From NCBI RefSeq assembly GCF_040675465.1, contig NZ_JBFAPA010000024.1, positions 124,001 through 188,000 on the forward strand: a DNA stretch of 64,000 nt, given 5' to 3'. The first letter of the stretch is position 1. Every line of letters starts with the position of its first letter. The translations under genes and the position numbers were made by a program. This DNA is from Kibdelosporangium sp040675465. Lineage in GTDB: Bacteria; Actinomycetota; Actinomycetes; Mycobacteriales; Pseudonocardiaceae. The notes under the pieces are model-generated. The model did no database searches, was not told the origin of the DNA, and saw only the letters and a list, made by a program, of their open reading frames with translations. Positions 52,340 through 59,107 of the stretch are shown here, in pieces.

Positions 52340-52777
52340 CTACAGCTCGTGCCACCCGCCGGTAAATGTCACCCGAGCGAGTGACGCGGGCGGAAAGTGT
52401 TGCGGCACTTGCTCTTTGAGCAGGTACCAGGCCAGCTCGTGCACCGCCGGGTTGTGGCCGATCAGCAACAGCGAGGTCACGTCGTCGTCGGCCTGCCAGA
52501 CCAGCTCGCGCAGGATGTCCGCGTTGGCCTGGTAGATCGCGGGGTCGAAGTCCACCTTCGGCTGAACCGGGAGTTCGGCGGCGATCTGTTGCCACGTCTG
52601 GCGGGTACGCAAGGCCGTGGAGCACAGGACGAGCTCCGGCGGGGCCGCCGACAGCTCGCTACCGACCCGCGTGGCCTCGGTGCGGCCCATCGGCGTCAGC
52701 GGGCGGTCCTCGTCGGCCGTGCCGGGCTTGTTGGCGGCCGAGGCATGCCGGAGAATCAGCAGCGTGCGGGCGGTCAT
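52340..52777 (-). CDS. SixA-like histidine phosphatase
   Basis: 145-residue member of the histidine phosphatase superfamily: TLLILRHASAANKPGTADED with the RHA catalytic motif, DRPLTPMGRTEATRVGSEL, LVLCSTALRTRQTWQQIA and LLIGHNPAVHELAWYL (second His). Close to SixA, which dephosphorylates phosphohistidine proteins. ATG 52777 was selected; a CAGACT box 7 nt upstream is a variant of the leaderless -10 seen elsewhere. Divergent from the luciferase-like gene. Confidence 0.9.
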   Translation of the reverse strand: MTARTLLILRHASAANKPGTADEDRPLTPMGRTEATRVGSELSAAPPELVLCSTALRTRQTWQQIAAELPVQPKVDFDPAIYQANADILRELVWQADDDVTSLLLIGHNPAVHELAWYLLKEQVPQHFPPASLARVTFTGGWHEL

Positions 52778-52826
52778 GGCGACCAGTCTGGCATTTTTGT
52801 CGGTGCCTTGGTGCAAGGTGTGGGGC

Positions 52827-53690
52827 ATGCGATTCTCGGTGAACATTCCGAACTTCGGCGACTTCGCCGACCCGGAGACGGTGGCGGTGCTCGCGCAGGC
52901 GGTCGAGCACGCCGGGTGGGACGCGCTGTTCATCTGGGATCACGTCGTGCACGAGAAGCGGCTCGTGCGCGAGATCGCCGACCCGTGGATCCTGCTGACC
53001 ACCGCGGCGATGGTGACCAGCCGGATCAGGCTCGGCACGCTGATCACGCCGGTGGCGCGCCGCCGTCCGCAGAAACTCGCCCGTGAGGTGACCACGTTGG
53101 ACCGGTTGACCGGGGGGCGGATGGTGTTCGGCGCGGGCTTGGGCGACCCGGTCGCGGACGAGTACGGCGCTTTCGGCGAGCCGACCGCGCCTTCGGTGCT
53201 CGCGGCGCGGCTCGACGAGGGCCTCGACGTGCTTTCCCGGCTCTGGTCCGGGGAAAGGACCACCTATGTGGGTGATCACGTCACGGTCCGGGACGTGATG
53301 TTCCGGCCGACGCCGGTGCAACGGCCGCGCGTTCCGGTGTGGATCGGCGGGCGCTGGCCCCACCAGGCGCCGATGCGGCGGGCCGCGCGGTGGGACGGCG
53401 CCGTGCCGATGCTGTCCGGCGCCTGGCAGGCCGAACCGCCGAACCTCGACGAGGTGCAGGCGTTATGCACGTTCCTCGGCCGGGCCCGCGCGGACGTGGG
53501 CCTGACCGGCGAACCGTTCGACATCGTGGTCGGCGGCTCCAGTCCGAGCGGCGAGTGGCCGTTGCTGGACGAGCTGGCCGCGCTCGGGGTGACGTGGTGG
53601 GACGAGCGCATGCCGTTCGGCGAGCTGCTGGACCGGGTCGACCCGATCCGGCGGCGGATCGACGAGGGCCCGCCCCGGCTCGCGGCTTAG
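52827..53690 (+). CDS. LLM class flavin-dependent oxidoreductase
   Basis: 287 residues, bacterial luciferase-like TIM barrel that uses FMNH2 or F420H2: MRFSVNIPNFGDFADPETVA, WDALFIWDHVVHEKRLVREI, LTTAAMVTSRIRLGTLITPV and ARRRPQKLAREVTTLDRLTG are characteristic, as is PVWIGGRWPHQAPMRRAARW. Many actinobacterial members use F420; substrate unknown. ATG with AAGG upstream. Convergent with sortase 2. Confidence 0.9.
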   Translation: MRFSVNIPNFGDFADPETVAVLAQAVEHAGWDALFIWDHVVHEKRLVREIADPWILLTTAAMVTSRIRLGTLITPVARRRPQKLAREVTTLDRLTGGRMVFGAGLGDPVADEYGAFGEPTAPSVLAARLDEGLDVLSRLWSGERTTYVGDHVTVRDVMFRPTPVQRPRVPVWIGGRWPHQAPMRRAARWDGAVPMLSGAWQAEPPNLDEVQALCTFLGRARADVGLTGEPFDIVVGGSSPSGEWPLLDELAALGVTWWDERMPFGELLDRVDPIRRRIDEGPPRLAA

Positions 53691-53714
53691 AGCTCAGGGC
53701 GGGCCGTCGCAGGT

Positions 53715-54326
53715 TCAGGCCGCCAGGGAGGCGAAGACGATGATGTTGTCCACGTAGCTCTTGGCGGCGTGGTCGAACTGGCCACCACAGGTGATCAGCC
53801 GCAGCTGGGCGTCCTGGGTGTCGCCGTAGACCAGGTCGGTTGGGAAGTCCTTCTTGGCCACGTGCTCCACCTTGGTGACGGTGAACCTCGCCGTCTTGCC
53901 GTCCTGTCTGGACACCAGGACCTCGTCCCCGGCGGCCAGTTCCTTGAGGCGGTAGAAGATCCCCGGCTGTTTGTTGCCGTCGACGTGGCCGAGGATCACC
54001 GCGGGACCGATCTCGCCCGGTGTGGGCGCCTTCGTGTACCAGCCTGCCTGCAGGGGTTTGCTGACCGGCGGGACCTCGATGGTCTGGTCGGCGTTGAGCC
54101 CCAACGGGATCAGCGAGGACTTCGCGCCGATCTTGGGAATGGAGATCTCCGTGGGGGTGGAGGCCGGTAGCGCGGCCGTGCCGTTCTGCGGCGGCGCGTC
54201 GGTGGCGGACGCCACGGACGACCCGGCGCCCGCGGGGTTCACGGGGATCTGCTGATCCTGCTGGCCGGAGCACCCGGCCAGCACCAGGGTGAGCGCGACA
54301 ACCGCGCTACCAAGCCATTTGCGCAT
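53715..54326 (-). CDS. Class F sortase 2 (lipoprotein-like)
   Basis: 203 residues, paralogue of sortase 1: lipobox LTLVLAGCSGQ, ISIPKIGAKSSLIPLGLNAD, VILGHVDGNKQPGIFYRLKE (His) and LRLITCGGQFDHAAKSYVDN (Cys). The catalytic Arg expected after the Cys is not obvious: sortase 1 has FDRSAHSYK where this has FDHAAKSYV. Starts 6 nt after the stop of substrate B, so substrate and sortase form a two-gene operon, as in the first cassette. Confidence 0.87.
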   Translation of the reverse strand: MRKWLGSAVVALTLVLAGCSGQQDQQIPVNPAGAGSSVASATDAPPQNGTAALPASTPTEISIPKIGAKSSLIPLGLNADQTIEVPPVSKPLQAGWYTKAPTPGEIGPAVILGHVDGNKQPGIFYRLKELAAGDEVLVSRQDGKTARFTVTKVEHVAKKDFPTDLVYGDTQDAQLRLITCGGQFDHAAKSYVDNIIVFASLAA

Positions 54327-54332
54327 GATCTC

Positions 54333-54692
54333 TCAGCTCTGCCTGCGAAGACGGCGGTAGGCGACCGTGCCGGCGCCACCGGTCAGGACGAGGGCCGCGC
54401 CGCCGATGGCGAACAGGGCCAGGGAGTCGTCGGAGGTGCCGCCGCCACCGGTCTCCGCGGCACCGCGGGGCTTCACGACCTGCGGCGTTGCCGGCCTGGT
54501 CGTGGTCCGGGTCGGCGCGCCCGGCGAGGTGGTCACGCTCGGCGCCGCGGTCGCCGCCGGCGCGCGCGAGGTGGCGGGCGTCGGGGCTGCCGGGGAGGTG
54601 GTCGGCTGCTGCTGCGCCAACGCCGCCGGCCCGCCGACCAGCAACACACCGGCGGCGACCGCCAGACCGACCACAGTTGAACGGATACGCAT
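54333..54692 (-). CDS. Small exported Pro/Thr-rich protein with sortase signal (substrate B)
   Basis: 119 residues: signal peptide (RSTVVGLAVAAGVLLVGGPA, cut after ALA), about 50 residues of Pro/Thr/Ala only, then KPRGAAETGGGG, a helix (LALFAIGGAALVLTGGAGTV) and YRRLRRQS. Practically a stalk plus sorting signal, without a folded exterior domain; perhaps a glycosylated spacer. Same tail as substrate A. The leader has GTTGCC ... GGCAAC words resembling the leaders of substrate A. Confidence 0.8.
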   Translation of the reverse strand: MRIRSTVVGLAVAAGVLLVGGPAALAQQQPTTSPAAPTPATSRAPAATAAPSVTTSPGAPTRTTTRPATPQVVKPRGAAETGGGGTSDDSLALFAIGGAALVLTGGAGTVAYRRLRRQS

Positions 54693-55493
54693 CTCGGGAG
54701 CCTTTCGAACAGTGGATCAAGCTTTCCCGCAACTCACGCCCACCCACCCCCACCCGTTGCCGCGCGTTTTGAGGCACAAATCTCACCCGCCCAAGGCAAC
54801 CCCCAGTCCCGCTCAAGCGTGTAAGGTGGTTGGGCTCCAGTCCACCCACGCCTAACTGTCCACAGTAGATGGATGTGGGAGGTGAGGCGGCCAGTCCTAC
54901 GTTCGCTCGCCCCTGCGCGGGGTTGGCCTCCGGCCCCCAACATCCAGCGTACTCAGGGGGACCGACACTTTTCGCATCTCAAGATCGCAGCGGCCCCAGT
55001 TGTCCACAGGCGACGATCAAGCAGCCCCACAACGCTTTCCGACCAGTTGGCTAGGCGGAGCCAGTTCGGTCGACACGCGACTACCGCAGGCCATTGCGCC
55101 ACATTCATACATCCCCCGACCAACATCGCCGTTCCCCTCCCGGAACACAGCCGACGCTGCGCTAGCGCGGCTGTTTGGCTTCTCAGAACCAGCGCCCAGT
55201 CGATGTGCGACCACCGCTGTTGCGCCACTTCCACATATCCGCCGTCCAGCATCGCTCGCCTCCCACACAACCGACTCCCAGCGATCTCTAGCCACCACGA
55301 GACACCCACGCCGCAGCCCGACTGGACGCTTCTCGGGTTCCGCTTGTGGGCGGTCGGCTATCGCTTGCAGTTGGCCCACTTCCACATCAGCTACCAGCAC
55401 AGTTACCGGCCTCCCCGGAACCGATCCCAACTGACGCGAGCCGTCCCCAGCCACCGCGCCAGATCCACGCATCCACGCATCCGCTGACCGCCG

Positions 55494-55784
55494 TCCGCCA
55501 GCCCGCCAGCCCGCCAGCCCGCCAGCCCGCCAGCCCGCCAGCCCGCCAGCCCGCCAGCCCGCCAGCCCGCCAGCCCGCCAGCCCGCCAGCCNNNNNNNNN
55601 NNNNNNNNNNNNNNNNNNNNNNNNNNNNNNNNNNNNNNNNNNNNNNNNNNNNNNNNNNNNNNNNNNNNNNNNNNNNNNNNNNNNNNNNCCCGCCAGCCCG
55701 CCAGCCCGCCAGCCCGCCAGCCCGCCAGCCCGCCAGCCCGCCAGCCCGCCAGCCCGCCAGCCCGCCAGCCCGCCAGCCCGCCAG
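55494..55784. repeat. 8-bp tandem array (CCCGCCAG)n
   Basis: About 12 perfect units on each side of an N run. The two sides are out of register for a 97-nt gap (94 or 102 would fit), so the gap length is an estimate or the array contains an indel. Confidence 0.9.
55592..55688. other. Assembly gap (97 N)
   Basis: Run of undetermined bases inside the CCCGCCAG array; the true copy number is unknown. Confidence 0.99.
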
Positions 55785-56262
55785 GACAGTGTGGCTTCGT
55801 GGAACCAGCTTTCGGCCAATGCGCAGGTATTGCCGACCGTTGCGGCACTTCCACATACCCGCCGACCAGCACCGCTACTCGCCTCCCCCGAACCAATCCC
55901 GAAGCCGATGCGTGACTATCGCTGACTACCGCGCCATGTCCCACACCACCAACCACCATGTCCGCTCCCCTCTACGGAACCACCCCAGTCGAAGTGCAGC
56001 CACCGCTGGCCACCGAGCCGCTTCCCCACCTGGCAACCAGCATCGGCGCTCTCCCGGAACCGATTCCCAGCCGTCGCTGGTCAATGCGTCGGATCCGCGT
56101 AACGGCTGCTTTGCCAGGAACGAGTCTCACAAGCCGCTTGTGGCCATCGCTGCACTGTCCCGTCAGGACGGTCGCTTGACTGGCGGGAAACAGGCCCAGT
56201 TGGGCTGCGGTCGTCCCTGGTGGCTGCGCCGGGCTGGCCTTCCTCGGCTGTGGGGCTGTAGC

Positions 56263-56330
56263 GGCTTTGGTGGTGAAGTGGCTTTGGTGGTGAAGTGGCC
56301 TTGGTGGTGAAGTGGCTTTGGTGGTGGGGT
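56263..56330. repeat. 17-bp tandem repeat, four copies
   Basis: GGCTTTGGTGGTGAAGT repeated at 56263, 56280, 56297 (one change) and 56314 (two changes). Lies just beyond the terminator of substrate C. Confidence 0.85.
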
Positions 56331-56359
56331 GTGGGTTGGTGTTCCAGGGGGTGTGGGGT

Positions 56360-56386
56360 GGCGGTCAAGTGTGGGTCTTGACCGCC
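56360..56386 (-). terminator. Hairpin terminator of substrate C
   Basis: GGCGGTCAAG and CTTGACCGCC pair perfectly over 10 bp (56360..56369 with 56377..56386), loop 7 nt, 17 nt past the stop codon. Confidence 0.72.
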
Positions 56387-56403
56387 GTTGATCCCCCTGC
56401 GGG

Positions 56404-57081
56404 TCAGTTGGCTAGGAAGCCGCCGCCGGTTTGGGGCGCGCCCTTTGGCTTGACCGAGACCTGGGGTGGTTGGGGTGTGGGGTGGTTGGGGTTGGTGGGC
56501 GGTGGTTTGGTGATGGTGAAGGTTGTCGCGATCTTCTGGCCCTTGCAGGCGAAGATGACGCTGTACTTGCCCGGCTTGGCCGCCGCCGTGCCCGCGCCGA
56601 CGCCCTTTCCGTTGTTCCCCTCGAAGTTCACCGGGATGTCCGCGGCGAAGCCCAACGAACGCGCCTTGGTGTCGCCGGGCCCGGCGAGGCACCACACCGT
56701 CACCGTGAGCTTGCCGCCCGGTGCGACCTCGCTGGGCTGCACGGAGATCCGGCCCTGCTCGGCGCCCACCACCTCGAAGGACGCGGTCACCGTGCCGTCC
56801 TTGCACTTCATCGTCGCCACGTACTTACCCGGCTTGTCGACGACCTTCGCGCTCGCGCCCAACGGCACCGACTGCGCGAAACCGGCCGAGTCCACCGCGT
56901 TCTTGGGGTACGGCGAATTGCAATGCCCTTGTGTCGCAACGCTTTGCCCGGGGCCGACCCGGGACGGGACGATCTTGAGATAGGAGGGCTCCGCCGAGCC
57001 CGAGTTCTGCTCTGCCACCGCCGGCAACGCGCCGACGACCAATGCGAGACCGGTGGCAGTGACGACCTTTCCGAGTTTCAT
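56404..57081 (-). CDS. Secreted protein with truncated sortase signal (substrate C)
   Basis: 225 residues: signal peptide (KLGKVVTATGLALVVGALPA, cut after AVA), two beta domains each with a Cys pair (LKIVPSRVGPGQSVATQGHC ... MKCKDGTVTASFEV; GRISVQPSEVAPGGKLTVTV ... FACKGQKIATTFTI), then a Pro-rich spacer and KPKGAPQTGGGFLAN. It has the same sorting motif as substrates A and B but stops four residues later, with no hydrophobic helix or basic tail, so it should be released rather than anchored. A 10-bp terminator follows. Confidence 0.8.
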   Translation of the reverse strand: MKLGKVVTATGLALVVGALPAVAEQNSGSAEPSYLKIVPSRVGPGQSVATQGHCNSPYPKNAVDSAGFAQSVPLGASAKVVDKPGKYVATMKCKDGTVTASFEVVGAEQGRISVQPSEVAPGGKLTVTVWCLAGPGDTKARSLGFAADIPVNFEGNNGKGVGAGTAAAKPGKYSVIFACKGQKIATTFTITKPPPTNPNHPTPQPPQVSVKPKGAPQTGGGFLAN

Positions 57082-57095
57082 GGAATGCCTCCCCA

Positions 57096-57121
57096 GCGTG
57101 TTCCAGACACCCTGAACACGC
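57096..57121 (-). promoter_or_regulatory. Inverted repeat before substrate C
   Basis: GCGTGTTC and GAACACGC (8-bp arms, 10-nt spacer), 14 nt upstream of the ATG and adjacent to its GGGGAGG site; leader hairpin or operator. Confidence 0.5.
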
Positions 57122-57144
57122 CGGACCCGCTGAGGAGGTTGCCG

Positions 57145-58548
57145 TCAATCCAAGTCGTCGTGGCGCATCAACCGGCGCCCAGCCTCGGTGATCGACCCCG
57201 ACAGCGAGGGATACACCGAGAAGGTCAGCGCGAGGTGCTCGACGGTCAGCTGGTTCTGCACCGCGATCGCGATCGGCAGGATCAGCTCGCTCGCGGTCGG
57301 CGCGACCACCACACCGCCGATCACCACACCGGTCGCCGGGCGGCAGAACAACTTCACGAAACCCCGGCGCAGACCCTCCATTTTGGCCCGTGCGTTCGTC
57401 GCCAGCGGCAGCATGATCGTGCGCGCGGGCACCTCGCCGGAGTCGATGGCGTGCTGGCTGATGCCGACCGTGGCGATCTCCGGGTGGGTGAACACGTTCG
57501 CCGCGACCGTCTTCAACCGGATCGGCGCGACCCCCTCGCCCAGGGCGTGCCACATCGCGATGCGGCCCTGCATCCCGGCCACGGACGCGAGCATCAGCAC
57601 GCCCGTGCAGTCACCGGCCGCGTACACGCCCGGCACGCCCGTGCGCGACACGCGGTCGACCGAGATGAAGCCGCCCGGGCCCGGCTCGATGCCGATCTTG
57701 TCCAGGCCGATGTCACCCGTGTTCGGCACCGACCCGACGGTCATCAACGCGTGGCTCGCCTCGATCTTGCGGCCATCGGCGAGGTACACCACGACCCCGT
57801 CGGTCACCCGCTCGACCTTCTCGGCGCGCGCGTGCTTGTACAGCTCGGTGCCGCGCTCGGCGAACACGTCCTCCAGCACCGCGGCGGCGTCCGCGTCCTC
57901 GTGCGGCAGGATCCGGTCCCGGCTGGACACGACCGTGACCTTCACGCCCATCTCGGTGTAGGCCGACGCGAACTCCGCGCCGGTCACCCCGGAGCCGATC
58001 ACCACCAGATGCTCGGGCAGCTCGGTCAGGTCGTACAGCTGACGCCAGTCGAGGATGCGCTCGCCATCCGGCACCGCCCCGGGCAGCACCCGCGGGGTCG
58101 CGCCGGTTGCGATCAGCGTCACATCCGCGCCGAGCACCTCGGGTTCACCCGTGTGGGGCACGACCTGGATACGGTGCGCGGCCAGCCCCGGCTGCTCGTC
58201 GACGAACCGCGCCACACCCGCGATCAGCCGGACACCCTCGCGCTGCAACCGGGCCCGGATGTCCGCCGACTGCGCGAGCGCCAGCCCACGCACCCGCCCG
58301 TGCACCACCGGCAGCTCGATCGCGGCCTCCGAACCGTTGGTCCGAATCCCCAGCTCATCGGCGTTGCGGAAGGCCGACCGGGCGCCCGCCGAGGCGATGA
58401 ACGTCTTGGACGGCACGCAGTCGTAGAGCACGCACGCGCCACCCAGGCCGTCACGCTCGACGATCGTGACGTCCGCGCCGTGCTGCGCGGCCACGAGAGC
58501 CGCCTCGTAGCCGGCGATACCGCCCCCCATGATCACGATCCGGGTCAA
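57145..58548 (-). CDS. lpdA: NAD(P)H-quinone dehydrogenase LpdA
   Basis: 467-residue flavoprotein disulfide reductase fold, very close in order and motifs to M. tuberculosis LpdA (Rv3303c), which reduces quinones rather than lipoamide: RIVIMGGGIAGYEAALVAAQ, VLYDCVPSKTFIASAGARSA (single Cys of the usual pair kept), VVIGSGVTGAEFASAYTEMG, GVYAAGDCTGVLMLASVAGM and the end VYPSLSGSITEAGRRLMRHD. TTG 58548 chosen: GGAGG lies 6-7 nt before it. Divergent from the cyclotransferase gene, as in M. tuberculosis. Confidence 0.93.
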   Translation of the reverse strand: MTRIVIMGGGIAGYEAALVAAQHGADVTIVERDGLGGACVLYDCVPSKTFIASAGARSAFRNADELGIRTNGSEAAIELPVVHGRVRGLALAQSADIRARLQREGVRLIAGVARFVDEQPGLAAHRIQVVPHTGEPEVLGADVTLIATGATPRVLPGAVPDGERILDWRQLYDLTELPEHLVVIGSGVTGAEFASAYTEMGVKVTVVSSRDRILPHEDADAAAVLEDVFAERGTELYKHARAEKVERVTDGVVVYLADGRKIEASHALMTVGSVPNTGDIGLDKIGIEPGPGGFISVDRVSRTGVPGVYAAGDCTGVLMLASVAGMQGRIAMWHALGEGVAPIRLKTVAANVFTHPEIATVGISQHAIDSGEVPARTIMLPLATNARAKMEGLRRGFVKLFCRPATGVVIGGVVVAPTASELILPIAIAVQNQLTVEHLALTFSVYPSLSGSITEAGRRLMRHDDLD

Positions 58549-58641
58549 CGGGCCCCTCCACATGCCGAACTGAAGCAGATCCACGTAAACCGTACGCGTG
58601 ACTCCCCGAGCCGCATCCCGTCGGGGGATGTATCGGGTCGC

Positions 58642-58647
58642 TACGCT
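58642..58647 (+). promoter_or_regulatory. Leaderless -10 box (TACGCT)
   Basis: TACGCT ends 7 nt before GTG 58655 of the cyclotransferase-like gene. Confidence 0.58.
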
Positions 58648-58654
58648 GTCCGTC

Positions 58655-59107
58655 GTGCCGCTCTACGCTGCTTATGGGTCCAACATGGATCCCAGCCAGA
58701 TGCTCGAGCGAGCGCCCTACTCGCCCATGGCGGGAACCGGGTGGCTCGTCGGCTGGCGTTTGACCTTCGGAGGCGAGGATCTCGGCTGGGAAGGCGCCCT
58801 GGCCACCATCGTCGAAGATCAGGAGTCGCAGGTCTTCGCGGTCCTGTACGACGTGAGCCCCCGGGACGAGTCCAGGCTGGACCGTTGGGAGGGCGCGCTC
58901 GGCCTGTACAAGAAGATCCGCCTGCGGGTGCAGACCCTCGAAGGGTCGGTGGTCGCCTGGCTGTACGTGCTGGACGCCTACGAAGGCGGTCTCCCTTCCG
59001 CTCGTTACCTGGGTGTGGTCGCCGACGCCGCCGAAGCGGCCGGCGCGCCCGCCGACTACGTGGCGGACCTCCGGATCCGCCCGTGCCAGGGCATCGGGCC
59101 TAGCTGA
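58655..59107 (+). CDS. Gamma-glutamylcyclotransferase-like protein
   Basis: 150 residues. LYAAYGSNMDPSQMLERAPY carries the YGSN substrate-binding loop of the GGCT/AIG2 fold; WRLTFGGEDLGWEGALATIV and YDVSPRDESRLDRWEG (catalytic Glu position) follow. May cleave gamma-glutamyl amines or only bind them. Corresponds to Rv3304, between lpdA and amiA1. GTG 58655 fits the leaderless box; the frame to 58598 is an overrun. 3' end overlaps the convergent repeat-protein gene by 8 nt. Confidence 0.87.
   Translation: MPLYAAYGSNMDPSQMLERAPYSPMAGTGWLVGWRLTFGGEDLGWEGALATIVEDQESQVFAVLYDVSPRDESRLDRWEGALGLYKKIRLRVQTLEGSVVAWLYVLDAYEGGLPSARYLGVVADAAEAAGAPADYVADLRIRPCQGIGPS

Larger units (their letters stand above)
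55096..56070. repeat. Dispersed degenerate repeat family, five copies
   Basis: Cores at about 55096-55150, 55221-55281, 55370-55430, 55840-55906 and 56010-56070 share the themes GCGCCACTTCCACATA, CCGACCAGCACCGC and CGCCTCCC..GGAACCGATCCCA. Spacing about 120-150 bp except where the 8-bp array is inserted between copies three and four. Confidence 0.6.
54693..56359. other. Repeat-rich non-coding region
   Basis: About 1.7 kb upstream of substrate B without credible genes. It contains the promoter/leader of substrate B (54.70-54.86 kb), a dispersed ~60-bp repeat family, an 8-bp microsatellite-like array with a run of N, and a 17-bp x 4 tandem repeat. Frames spanning it are low-complexity by-products. 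Confidence 0.7.

Noticed and set aside
55494..55784. CRISPR array
   Set aside because: The units are 8 bp without spacers; it is a simple tandem repeat.
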